Of a stretch of DNA of 64,000 nt, positions 42,684-53,148 are shown piece by piece. Each line of letters begins with the position of its first letter. Position 1 is the stretch's first letter. A program made the translations under genes and the position numbers. This stretch comes from Leptobrachium leishanense. Taxonomy: Eukaryota; Chordata; Amphibia; Anura; Megophryidae. The notes under the pieces were generated by a model that saw only the letters and a list, made by a program, of their open reading frames with translations, was not told the origin of the DNA and made no database searches. The DNA is taken from the NCBI GenBank assembly GCA_009667805.1, contig CM019066.1, positions 5,580,001-5,644,000 of the forward strand, written 5' to 3'.

Positions 42684-43392
42684 AGTGTCTATAAGGGTTG
42701 TGGTGAAGGACTAAAAGTGAGACAAAAAGCCTCCACACTATCAAAAGTGTGTTTAATATTGCAGAAGCCACCCGCACATCATAGCAATTCAAAGAATTGC
42801 ATCCCAGACCTCCTGTGCCACATTCCCCATATGCAGCAAGGAATTCTGGGTAAGATATGCAAATGACCTCTGTCTCACTTTTACACATCCTGGATCTGTT
42901 ATTACACAGAAACCTAAAATCAATGCTATGCCACACTGTGGCTTTGTAGCAAAGATAAGGTTATGTAACTGGTCAAAGCCACTCCTAGGACAGCGCTGTT
43001 TCAGGTTTGTTGAACCCTCATCAGCTAGGAGACAGGCATGACCAGTTGCAGTGGATGTTTGGACCATAGGTAAGTAAGTGTCTATAAGGGTTGTGGTGAA
43101 GGACTAAAAGTGAGACAAAAAGCCTCCACACTATCAAAAGTGTGTTTAATATTGCAGAAGCCACCCGCACATCATAGCAATTCAAAGAATTGCATCCCAG
43201 AGCTCCTGTGCCACATTCCCCATATGCAGCAAGGAATTCTGGGTAAGATATGCAAATGACCTCTGTCTCACTTTTACACATCCTGGATCTGTTATTACAC
43301 AGAACCCTAAAATCAATGCTATGCCACACTGTGGCTTTGTAGCAAAGATAAGGTTATGCAACTGGTCAAAGCCACTCCTAGGACAGCGCTGT
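42684..43392 (-). mobile_element. Retrozyme-like tandem repeat: 1.8 units of 393 bp with a hammerhead
   Basis: The segments 42684-42999 and 43077-43392 are direct copies (three differences noted) offset by exactly 393 bp. The segment 43000-43076 completes one unit. Read on the minus strand, the array begins at stem III of a hammerhead (43392), runs one full unit to the complete ribozyme at 43031-42982 and ends 300 bp further on at 42684. It is flanked by TA-rich sequence on both sides. Tandem units of 300-400 bp with one hammerhead each are the known form of retrozymes and of newt satellite 2. No protein is encoded. Confidence 0.7.
42982..43031 (-). ncRNA. Hammerhead self-cleaving ribozyme (minus strand)
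   Basis: Minus strand, in order: stem I 5' arm CTCCTAG (43031-43025), core CUGAUGA (43024-43018), stem II GGGUU/AACCU with loop CAACA (43017-43003), core GAA, stem III ACAGCGCUGU (42999-42990), cleavage-site C (42989), stem I 3' arm CUAGGAG (42988-42982). Every conserved core base is present. Stem I has 7 perfect pairs and stem II has 5 with one G-U. Stem III is a palindrome with almost no loop, a form known to favour cleavage as a dimer. Cleavage is predicted after 42989. Confidence 0.8.
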
Positions 43393-44276
43393 ATATATCT
43401 GCGTGTTGATATATACGTATATATAGGTCTGCATGTTGATATATACGTATATGTCTGTGTGTGGTATCAATGCATCCCTACTCTATACACAGCGCTCCGT
43501 CTCCTACTCCCTATATATGATCAGGGGTTACTTTTTTTATATTTTTATACTATTCCTATTAATTTAACAGTAATTTTTTATGTATTTTATTGAGTAGAAA
43601 CTTTTTTTTGCCTATATAACATGTGCTTTGTGAAAATAAAACGGTTTTGTGTGTACATTTTAATTTAGTTAGTGGATTCCTGTCCAGTGTGGTGAGAAGC
43701 AAGCGTAATGCAGTGTAGACACGCTGCAAGGCGGAGCGGAGTGAAGTCAAGCCTGCAAAATGTTTGCTTATCTTCAGGTCGCTACGCTGTGCGTCGCTAC
43801 ACTTTATTCCCGCATCGCTAGCTTACCGAATCAGTTTGTATACTTGTTACTGACCCTGCTTGTTTTGAGGACCCGATCTGTTGCCGACTTTGCCTGCCAT
43901 TTGACTATTCTCTCTGTGTATTTCCTGCCTGTTCTGTTTGCTTCCTGTTGCTACTGGTGTGCGCCTATTCTCACCATATACAGTAGCGCAGTACAAGTGC
44001 CTACACATTGCTGACCCGGTTTTGTTATAGCTGCTGATGTAACTGAATAGATCGGGGATCTCTTCTGCATTACCAAAACCTCCACCACCGCACTCTTCCA
44101 CAATACCACAGAGGGGTTACGGTGTGAAGGCACTTACTGCCACCAAAGGCACAATATTTGGGTGCACTGACGCCTGTACCAGATTCATATCATTTTAATA
44201 TTTCACCGCAGGGTCCAACCCTGCACTCTTCCACAATACCACACAGGGGTTACGTTGTGACGGCACTGTTGCCGAC
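43393..44276. other. No gene recognised; TA-rich repeats, then possible LTR or 3'-end relic
   Basis: 43393-43470 is a TATATACGTATA-type repeat. About 43640-44130 reads like the end of a retroelement (AATAAAACGG, then C/T-rich sequence), but I find no paired ends. 44150-44276 resembles 27135-27200 and so leads into the hAT fragment that follows. Confidence 0.4.
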
Positions 44277-44853
44277 ACTAAAATTTTAAAGCACCTATTG
44301 TTACTTTCATCCAAAGCCTGCATAAGTTTCACCATAATTTAGCCAAAAAAAAATCACTAAACTTGTTTTGTGTGTCCTAAAATGTCTCCTCTTTTCATAC
44401 ACCCTGCCGCCCCAAGCAGTTGTTTATGAATAGATTAAAGGAAAACCATTTACCATCATTTGAAATGTCATTTTTTTGTTTTTAAATGTTTCTATACATC
44501 CTACAAATCCGCCACTTCACGGGCAGGTTATGGGGACCTCCTAGGCACGATATTTGAAGGAATTTTTCATTTTAATTCTTAACCTTTATTTCATGGAAAA
44601 CTCACTGTTCCTTTAAAAAGGTTTTTTTTTTTACTTTTTGTCCTTGTTTTCTGTCCCCCAGGGCACTACCCGGACCCCCATACACCTTTTATGGCAAATA
44701 TCTTGCATATATGCCCTTTTGCAGTGCACTCTAAAATTCGAACGTTCGATTCCCATTGACTTTCATAGAGTTCGAATCGCGTTCGAACCCAAACTTTTGA
44801 AATTGTTCGAGTTCGAATGCGAACTGAACACGGGGGTGTTCGGCTCATCCCTA
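44277..44853 (+). mobile_element. hAT family B, 3' fragment
   Basis: The block AAAGCACCTATTGTTAC starts the shared right half. It includes the uninterrupted sequence GAATAGATTAAAGG (empty site for the MITE at 15001) and ends TTCGGCTCATCCCTA at 44853. The left end is not found nearby. Confidence 0.65.
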
Positions 44854-46030
44854 CTCAGCGTCAAGACATGCATTCAAAGTTTTCTTCTCTGTGCCGTGGG
44901 GTTATTTCTCCCATAGCAAGGGGTGTATTACAAGAACAGGGCAGTTCAGTCTCCCGCTGGGGGGGGGGGGGCGTTAGCTTTCAGCGCGATGACGTCTCCA
45001 ACTCGCCGCAGTAGCTGGTGGCAGCGGCTGAGATTAGTGTTGCACGCATCCTCTTGCGCGCAACACTAATCAAAGAAGATGGAGCCGGGAGGAAGCCTGC
45101 TGATTGGCTGGTTTACGTGAGAGGAGTGCATGCGAGCTTCTCACGTAAACCATTAGCCAAGTTGAAGATTTTCAGGACGGGAGCGGAAGAGGAGGGAGGT
45201 GAATAATAATTTTAAAAAAACGTCGTTGGAAACAAGTGGTTTTTAGGGTAAATATTACATTAAAAAAAAAAAATACTGCATAACTAGGTAGGGCAATAGG
45301 TTTAATATAATTTTAAAAAAGGGGGGGGGGATTTTTAGCCTAGAGTGTTCCTTTAACTTCTTGTATGTAGACTCTGTGTTGTGGGAGAATTATTTAACCC
45401 CACACACAGTGGAGAATATCTGTGGGAACTCCCTCCTGCAGCATTTTTCTTTTGGTTATTTTGTAATTCAGACTCGGCATTTTCGTACATGGCAAATCCA
45501 ACTAATACGAAAACCCCAGAAAATGTGGGCAAAATTGTATTCGTACGATAACTATTGCACATGTCTACTATTCAATTCCGTTTCGGAACAAAGACAGTCA
45601 AAAAACGAGAGGTCTCGGGTCCCGTTTCAGCACAAAAGAGGTGATGAGATATGGTGGAGAGAGATGGTGTTTCTTTTTTTTAAACCATCATATTTTCCAC
45701 CTTCAAACATAAACATTCTACACACTGATGGGAAGCACTTTCCATACAGGAGGCAAGGAAACGCAACCCACTGACGTCTTTCTCTCTGCATGTATCCTGG
45801 ATACACTCTGCATTTACGGATGACCTGCACATGAAGAAAGTGCTTCCCTGCAGTGTGTAGCACAAAGTACAAAAGGTAAAGGAGACATTAAGATAAATTC
45901 AAGGGCAAACCCATTGCCAAAGAAGAGTAAAGCATAAAGGGACGCGACAGGATAAAATGTGAAGATAAATAGATTTGCATTTCTTTTATTACTGAATGTC
46001 CCAGTATTCATACCCTAATGAAATGGGCTG
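44854..46030. other. No gene recognised; two hairpins
   Basis: Inverted arms lie at about 45033-45072 (ATTAGTGTTGCACGC and GCGCGCAACACTAAT) and 45109-45151 (GGTTTACGTGAGAG and CTTCTCACGTAAACC). A larger pair is at 45719-45861 (TACACACTGATGGGAAGCAC and GTGCTTCCCTGCAGTGTGTA). These look like MITE interiors. Frames up to 137 residues have no motif. Confidence 0.45.
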
Positions 46031-46513
46031 CATAGGGGTACCAGATCGGCCATGTTTTCCTGGACACACATTACTATTTCATGCAGAGGGGAGCACAGGG
46101 AAAAGTGCTGCCCTGCAACATGTATAATTCATATATAGTACAGGAGGGGTGAGGTCGCGCCTATTCCCCGATGGGGCGGCTGCAACCACCAAATGTATCC
46201 AGCCCAGCAACATGTATAAAACATAACAAGGAGAAAAAATGTCATCTGCGCTTATTCCCATTATACCGTGTGAAACAAAACACAATTAGAGGCTTTGGTT
46301 TCTGTTAATGGCCATTAAAAGTTTAAGCTCACCCACCGAACGTCATAATTCATATGCTGCAGGAAGGAAATCAAAGCAGGTCCTGGGATTCCTTATGATT
46401 TCTTACCTGCAGCGTATGATTATACATGCAGGGTGTGGAATTTTTCATGCACTGCCCATCAGCATGAATAAATTATATATGTCCAGGAAAACATGGCCGA
46501 TCTGGCAACCCTG
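46031..46513. mobile_element. MITE with GGTTGCCAGATCGGCCATG-type termini
   Basis: GGTACCAGATCGGCCATG at about 46037 and CATGGCCGATCTGGCAACC at about 46492 form inverted ends. The pairing extends inward to TTTTCCTGGACA and TGTCCAGGAAAA. The interior is moderately AT-rich and noncoding. The superfamily is not assigned because the target duplication is unclear. Confidence 0.6.
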
Positions 46514-46867
46514 GGTCCGCACACAACAATGTATAAATAAGTGCCGCATGCCACTGCAAAACACAGGCTTACATACTTATAAGCCAAGATTCTGAGAATG
46601 TACTTTGAGCATATGTTAGTAACATGGGCAGATGGTGCCTTCTCTTAGGGCATAGATGCCTGGTTGGCACATACCTGTTCTGCGTTTGGGGAAATTCCGC
46701 ATTGGGCATGCTTACCACTATCCGCATAATGAGTTTAGTGACTTTCTTTAGGCTGGCAGCAGATGCCCCGGTCTCCCCTGCCAGCACTATTCCTACACTT
46801 CACTCTCCAGATAAAACATTGTATCATTGAATCCTCTTAATACATCCTGACTTCCTGCACTGCTTTA
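46514..46867. other. Spacer, nothing recognised
   Basis: No supported feature. Small frames on both strands have no motif. Confidence 0.4.
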
Positions 46868-47303
46868 GGCTAGGGACAGATGAGCGCATTTTCTGCGGCC
46901 ACCGTCAAAATGTACGTCGATGCGTGCGCACGCATTTTTTCACGGAATACGCTTAAGTGGTCAGACGATGCGCAATTCTGGACGTATTTCATGACGATGG
47001 GGTGAAAAGAAGTCTAGGGAAATCCGGCTGTTTGAACGTTATGTTGGCCGCACACTAGCAGCGTCTGACATCTCCTAATCACGCACACACGCTGCTATGC
47101 GGCCGCAGCGCACTCTGTACGTCAGTACCAGCGGTTTAACGTTCTCGAAAAAATGCGTTCATTTTCCACTTGCGTTGCGCGGCCGGACTTTTGTGCGACC
47201 GTACTTCGTATATTGGCCGTCATTGCCCGGCATCTGCTGCTAGTGCGGCCGTGATTAAGTGCGCCAGAACGCGCGTTCGCACTGCCTCAGTCTGACCCTA
47301 GCC
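46868..47303. mobile_element. PIF/Harbinger-type MITE, subfamily 2
   Basis: The ends GGCTAGGGACAGATGAGCGC and CAGTCTGACCCTAGCC have TTA (46865-46867) on the left and TAA (47304-47306) on the right. The right half matches 37930-38354 in inverse order. Confidence 0.7.
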
Positions 47304-47306
47304 TAA

Positions 47307-47808
47307 ATTGCAGGTCTCAGTAACAGAGGACTCCAGGGGATTAAAAAGCGAAATCAGTTTCTCCCCCCCCCCCAATTCTCTAACACAAGGCTCATAAGAG
47401 TCTTTCCAAGAGTTTGTGTTGTTTAGAGCTTTAATTTGGTAGGAGGCGGATGGTATTTCTTTTCGGAGTGCTGCGAAAACCGGTTTGCAATGTTCCAGCA
47501 AATATTGGCACAAAGCCAAACAGGTCTTTGAGGATTGTGATGCAATCTGTTTTAGCTTTTTCTAAGCAATGTGACACGGAGTTCTAATTAAAAGTACACT
47601 TCATATTGATTTTTCTTGTTGTATTTTCTCGCCTTTGTAAACAGGAGTAGATGAAAAGATTTAACTTCGGTCAAGAGACAAGTTAATCGGTCACCGCAAT
47701 GGACTGGAAAGGAGATTTGCATCACCCCTATAAAAAGTTCAATACACTTAGATTTTTCCGCAACCTGTCGTTTTACCACGTATACTTAGTAAAATGGATT
47801 ACATCAGG

Positions 47809-47829
<21 letters not shown>
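47307..47829. other. No gene recognised; TA simple repeat at the right
   Basis: The sequence is probably unique or decayed. A (TA)n run lies at 47813-47840. Confidence 0.4.
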
Positions 47830-47844
<15 letters not shown>

Positions 47845-49424
47845 CGAAAACAGAACCATACAGCGCATCAAAGATAAATTAATAATTAATAAGTGAACAT
47901 GCATAAACTTATGTCAGCAATGCTGAAAGAAAGTGCAACAGTGCTTGATATCATTTTATAATATCATCATTAATTAAAAGTGCACGTGCATGAAATTAAC
48001 TTTAAAGGCAGAGTCCAATATATGAAAAAAAAATTGCTCAAGTGTATAATTGTCCAATACTCAAGAAAATCGGAAAGGAGGATGTGTTGATCTTCTCTAA
48101 AGTGCTGGTGTCAAATTCGTTTATTCATCAATGTTCCTCAAAAAAACCACATCATAGAAAAACGATAATAGTGCAGATAATCATAGCAGGGTTGGTCAAA
48201 ATGTTATAGCAAGAGTACAGACCACTCACATTTATAAGAGCCTACAAGGGTCCCGGCTCAAGGAAAGAAGGCCTCTGGCCAAATACAGGGTGGCACTCCC
48301 CTTCTTTCATCCGTGATAGATAGTAAATAAAACAGAGAGAATCGGGAGACTGCACTCCCATTGCGTAATACTGTATGTAGAAGGTGGTAGAGGCAAAAAA
48401 AGACTGCACTCACCAATTCAGGAGCCTCACGATATTGGGCTCAATGAATATAGCCTTGGGCACTCTTTAAGGTGGAGACCCGGACCCCTTTATCTCAGCA
48501 GCAGGCAATCCGTATGTGTAACAAAATAAAAATCGGAGAAAGTGGCGAATAAAAGGTTATAAAACTAATCTAATTTATTAAAAAGCAACAATAGTAAAAG
48601 GTGGACAAATGATTTACCGAGACGCGTTTCGGCTTAAAAAAGCCTTCCTCAGTCGGTATAGAAACTCAATAGTGTCCATATATGTGCAATTAGCAAAAAA
48701 TGAAATGAAAGTAAAAGAAAAACCGTCCTCTCTTATATTATATCGTGATTGTACTCCTTCCGGCCACGTTGGCAGGGTATCCGCTTCCTGCTTCCGGTCA
48801 GGTGGTTTTACCCAGTCATGCTTAGCGGTTGGTTTTCGCGTTTGTCGAAAAGATTACAGCGGGTTGCCGATCACGGCTGCGGGGGGCTCTTTAAACTATA
48901 CCAATATTAAAACAATCGAGGATAAACATTAAATAAAAGTATAATCTATATAAAAAGCTGAGAATCAGGTCGAGCGACATTTACGCTTCACAATAGTCTA
49001 GCTGTTGGTGAACAGGAAATTACCCAGTGGGGCCTAGCGGCAAGTTTCGGTTTCAATTTCGCCTTTGTGTTTAATAAGGCTAAACGTTTAATCTCAATTG
49101 CAGTTTCGTCACATCTTGTCAGTGTGAAACTGCCGTTCTCCTATAAGATGTATACAACAATAGTGATAAAAGGCAGAGTTCAAATAAAGCGATTGATTCT
49201 CGCACCTGCCGTGAAAACGCAGCGAGTTATCGATAACAATCGCGGAAGGCTATTTATGATACATATTTTGGTTGTTTTATATGTGTTTTTTTAAACCATG
49301 TTATAGGCGGCATCCGACTATTTACTAGCACTTTATCTAAACGTTTAATCAATTAGTAGGCGCCCACACTGGATAGTGTATATATTTATATATACACTTT
49401 TTGATTCTAAATATATATATACAC
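47830..49424 (-). mobile_element. Probable Penelope-like or related retroelement, noncoding end
   Basis: No reverse transcriptase is visible. The call rests on the hammerhead-like fold at 48615-48658 and on the structure around it: A-rich sequence, then CGGGTCTCCACC-type blocks, then a GC-rich stretch (48750-48890) with TTCCGGCCACG. Such folds are known from Penelope-like elements. The ends are not defined, so the coordinates are approximate and the class is an inference. Confidence 0.35.
48615..48658 (-). ncRNA. Hammerhead-like fold, one extra core base
   Basis: Minus strand: stem I arm TACCGA (48658-48653), CUGAGGA (48652-48646), one extra A (48645), stem II GGCUU/AAGCC with a UUUU loop (48644-48631), GAA, palindromic stem III ACGCGU (48627-48622), C (48621), stem I arm UCGGUA (48620-48615). 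Stem I pairs perfectly over 6 bp. The extra A between the core and stem II is not in the standard motif, so activity is doubtful. Confidence 0.55.
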
Positions 49425-49425
49425 A

Positions 49426-50149
49426 CAGGTGCATCTTAATAAATTAGAATGTGGTGGAAAAGTTAATTTATTTCATTAATTCAACTCAAATTGTGAGACT
49501 TGTGTATTAAATAAATTCAATGCACACAGACTGAAGTAGTTTAAGTCTTTGGTTCTTTTAATTGTGATTTGGCTCACATTTAACAAAAACTCCCCAATTC
49601 ACGAATCCGATCTCAACAAATTAGCCATGCCATGCCAATTATCTAATCAACTCAAGACACCTGCAAAGGTTTCCTGAGCCTTCAAAATGCTCTCAGTTTG
49701 GTTCATTAGGCTACACAATCATGGGGAAGACTGCTGATCTGACAGTTGTCCAGAAGACAATCATTGATGCCCTTCACAAGGAGGGTAAGTCACAAACATT
49801 CAATGCCAAAGAAGCTGGCTGTTCACAGAGTGCTGTATCCAAGCATGTTAACAGAAAGGTGAGTGGAAAGAAAAGGTGTGGAAGAAAAAGATGCAAAACC
49901 AACCAAGAGAACCGCAGCCATGAGAGATTTGTCAAGTAAAATCGATTCAAGAATTTGGGTGAACTTCACAAGGAATGGACTGCGGCTGATGTCCTCTACC
50001 TCAAGATTGGCACTCCAATCATGCTTTTACGCAATCTAACCCCTCAAAACACTGCAATGGCACCAGACTTCAGGTGAAGACTCTGTACAACCACATAATC
50101 GAAGCCACGATTTTCACAGGTGTAAATTAGTGATGTTCCGTACCTTTGT
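49426..50149 (+). pseudogene. Tc1/mariner-type transposon relic with transposase N-terminus
   Basis: CAGGTGCATCTTAATAAATT at 49426 is a typical terminal repeat of one Tc1-like group. The frame 49721-49939 (72 residues) opens MGKTADLTVV and carries the helix-turn-helix pattern EAGCSQSAVSKHV near residues 32-44. It is the start of a ~340-residue transposase and ends in a stop. A few more residues in shifted frames follow to about 50110, and the catalytic half is missing. Confidence 0.65.
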
Positions 50150-50453
50150 TCCATACACCATGAGAAACTGTTTTCCTACCCAGAATTCCTCTGATCCCAC
50201 CAGACTACCAGTTTGAGTTCAAACGTCTACAATTTCCTGTTAAGGTGTGCCACGTCATCACCATCAATAAGGTCCAGACATTGAAAGTGGCTGGTGTGCA
50301 TCTGACGAGTGACTGATTCTCCCATGGCCAGTTGTATGTGGCTGCTCCAGAGTCAGTTCACCTGTCTGGCTGGAGGATGACCAGGCTGTGAGCAAAAACC
50401 AGGAATGTTTACAGGGAGGTCCTGAGCAAAATCATCTGAGGGACAAATTGAAA
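50150..50453 (+). pseudogene. Helitron helicase C-terminal fragment
   Basis: The frame through 50188-50346 gives FPVKVCHVITINKVQTLKVA and, after a stop, FSHGQLYVAA. These match the last motifs of the PIF1-like helicase of Helitrons (the NKxQGQT and SHGQLYVAxSR region). Two residues of NKxQGQ are lost, a stop interrupts, and the frame shifts after AA. It is a dead fragment with no Helitron end in sight. Confidence 0.6.
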
Positions 50454-50461
50454 GTCTATGC

Positions 50462-50999
50462 TAGGCTTGTGCACCGATTTTTTTTTCTGTTCGATTCGGT
50501 TCGATTTTTCGGATTTTTAAACTTTTCGATTCTGCTCGTTTCGACCGATTTCTGTTTCGATTCGGTTCGGCTTGATTCGTTTTTCGTGTACATTTTTTTC
50601 GGAATATCGACCGTTTTTCGTATTTTCGTGTCACTGCTCGTTTTTGTATCGACTTTTCGTAATTTCGGAAATTTTAGTTTTTCGGAATTGTACATGTTTT
50701 CGGAATATCGACCGTTTTTCGTATTTTCGTGTCACTTTGCTCGTTTTTTGTATCGACTTTTCGTAATTTCGGAAATTTTCGTTTTTTCGGAACGTCTATT
50801 CTCCTCGTTTCAAAGCAATAAATTTCGATTTGACACATTTCAAGTCCATTCGAAAATTCCGAAAATATTTCGTTTCGGCTCGGAAAACTTTTCGGATCTG
50901 CCATTTTCGGATCTAAAAACTTTCGGAAATTCGGCCGCATCCGAAAACACGAATCGGGAAATTTCGTGAAAATTCCGAAACCCGAAACGCACATCCCTA
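50462..50999. mobile_element. hAT-like element, family E (TAGG.TTGTGC...GCACATCCCTA)
   Basis: The ends TAGGCTTGTGCACCG and CGAAACGCACATCCCTA are flanked by the exact 8-bp duplication GTCTATGC (50454-50461 and 51000-51007). The interior is almost wholly TTTTCG and CGGAA words arranged as loose inverted repeats. A 193-residue Phe/Ser-rich frame (50388-50969) crosses the left boundary and is not a gene. Confidence 0.8.
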
Positions 51000-51007
51000 G
51001 TCTATGC

Positions 51008-51189
51008 TATGCACGTTATTAGTCTGGCTACATAGACAAAAAACCCAGGGTTCATGGTGGGATTAAAGGGCTTTAGCCCATCTATTTTATTATTATTATC
51101 CCTTCTGTGTTTCAACCACCACTAAGCCAATGGATTGTGAACCTAATATCTCTGCATAGCCCGATGTTGTGTCGGGAAGCACGGGTATA
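51008..51189. other. Spacer, nothing recognised
   Basis: Unassigned sequence between two DNA transposons. Confidence 0.4.
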
Positions 51190-51997
51190 CAGATAGTATG
51201 TATGTAGTCCATAAAGTCTCTTTACAATTTCAAAACTTTATTACAAAGGCAAGTGAAAATTATTACAAAATGAGACGTATATGTTTAAGGTTTTTTCCTA
51301 ATTTAATACACCTCTATATGGGCTCCATTAGTTGCACGAAGCACATCGAGACGGTACTGGATTTCTTGCCATGTTGGCTGTAGCATCCCCTCATCAATGG
51401 TGGCAATGGCATCAGTGAGCCTCTGGTTTTAGATTAGTGGTGTCCCGTACCTTTGTTTCATACACCATATCTTTAACATAACCCCATAGAAAGAAGTGGA
51501 GGTGAGTGATATCTGGTGAACGAGGTGGCCAGGGAATTGGGCCACCCCTTCCAATCCACCGCTCTGGAAATGTTTCCTTTAGGAACCCACGAACATGCAG
51601 TCCCCAATGTGGTGGTGCAGCATCTTGTTGGAAAATGATGGTTGAAGGTCATGTGTTGAAGGTGCCACATATTCAGTCAAAAGGTCAAGGTAAACATTTG
51701 CAGTAATTGATGTTTCGCCGAAGAAAAACGGACCAATGATTTGATTGCACATGATCCCATTCCACACATTCATCTAAAGCAGCGTATCACTGATGCCATT
51801 GCCACCATTGAGGGTTTGCTACAGCCAACATGGCAAGAAATCGAGTACTGTCTTGATGTGCTTCGTGCAACTAATGGAGCCCATATAGAGGTATATTAAA
51901 TGAGGCAAAAAAAACTTACATATATACGTCTCATTTTGTAATTTTCATTTGCCTTTTGTAATTTTTGAAATTGTAAAGAGACTTTATGGACACCCTG
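51190..51997 (-). pseudogene. mariner-type element folded back, with transposase relic
   Basis: The right end GACTTTATGGACACCCTG with TA (51998-51999), and the left CAGATAG...CCATAAAGTC, are inverted. The arms extend for ~230 bp, so left and right are copies of one end. Between them, minus-strand frames (about 51700-51440) read as a mariner-family transposase: QQDAAPPHW, then FLKETFPERWIGRGG, then SPDITHLHFFLWG. The last aspartate expected in LDFFLWG is His here. The plus-strand piece 51780-51900 repeats the C-terminus in inverted orientation. Inactive. Confidence 0.65.
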
Positions 51998-52060
51998 TAT
52001 TTATACATTATTTTATTTTTTCTTCATGAAATAAGTTGTCTAGTCTAACATTAAATGTAT

Positions 52061-52230
52061 CGGGTTATTCAGAGAGAGGTGAAAAGCAAAAGAATGTCTG
52101 GAGAATGGAAAATTCGAGGTCAAAATAGCCAATTTGGAAAGTGAGCTAAATGGCAGAATTTTTCTGGTTTGGCTATTTTGACCTAGAATTTTCCATTCTC
52201 CTGCTTTTCACCGCTCTCTGAATAACCCTG
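52061..52230. mobile_element. 170-bp MITE, GGTTATTCAGAGAG family, complete
   Basis: CGGGTTATTCAGAGAGAGG and CCGCTCTCTGAATAACCCTG are inverted ends. The middle (AATTTGGAAAGTGAGCTAAA) is undisturbed and shows the empty form of the site hit by a Harbinger MITE at 41266. Confidence 0.7.
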
Positions 52231-53148
52231 CATATAATTATTGGGAATGTTGGACTATGGGTAAATCCTAAAACGTTTTATTTTATTAAGTGCAAAGTTT
52301 CTGCAAGTTGCTGCTTCATTACAAGCAATCTCCATTTCCCTGTGGCCAGCTCATCCATTCTTTACTTTGGCATGCTTTTACAATGCTGGTGTCAGCTAAA
52401 ACGAATATTGGTAATGTCCATTAAAGTTGGCGGTGATACAAATGGTGGGTGGAAGAGGACACACGCTAGAACTTTATACTGCTCATGAGCATTACGATTA
52501 AACGCTCCTAGGTACAACACTTGTTTTAATTTTATCTTCAGACCCCCTGTCACTGTAGCTTGATTTAGAATTAATTTTAAAACACATTAAATGACCTAAT
52601 ACAGGCACATATCATCAATATTCTGGACCTAAATGCTTACGCAGACTCTATGCGATCAGATTTGCTTTTCTATGCCTATTGGTGGCCACTAAAGACACTA
52701 TACAGGGAGATAGAAGCACGCTGTGGTCCTATAAAGATCAGTTTTTTTTTCTAATAAAAAAAATGACTAGCTGAACTCATTTTGTCAGTGACCTGCTCCT
52801 AGCTTCTCCCTTTCCCATGATATACTGCAGGATTTCTCACACGCAGCCCCCATCCTATGGAACGCTCTCCCTCGTACTGTCAGACTTTCCCCTAAAGACA
52901 TTCCTATTCAGGCAAGCCTACCACCCGTCTCACTAATACACCTCACTGCCCCAACCAGTCCATCACATAATAATATATATGGTTTTAACCAACTGTTTCT
53001 TCAGAGAATATTCTGTTTGTGTATAAATATTTAATACTAGTATGGTTTCATGTCATAATATATTTTTTGTGTGTGCGTGTGTAATATACTGTAATCGGGG
53101 ACCTCTTGTAAATTCGTTGCCCAAACAAAAATCCAGCCATGCAAAATA
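52231..53148. other. No gene recognised except an L2-like fragment
   Basis: Apart from the fragment at 52833-52965, the sequence is AT-rich without motifs. Confidence 0.45.
52833..52965 (+). pseudogene. L2/CR1-type LINE ORF2 C-terminal fragment
   Basis: The frame gives FSHAAPILWNALPRTVR, the conserved C-terminal AAPxLWNxLPxxLR pattern of L2/CR1-group reverse transcriptases. In the next frame it continues as PLKTFLFRQAY (KxxLKTxLF pattern). The frameshift and its short length mark it as an old 5'-truncated relic. Confidence 0.55.

Noticed and set aside
50388..50969. 193-residue Phe/Ser-rich frame
   Set aside because: It crosses the exact left boundary of a hAT element and reflects TTTTCG words.
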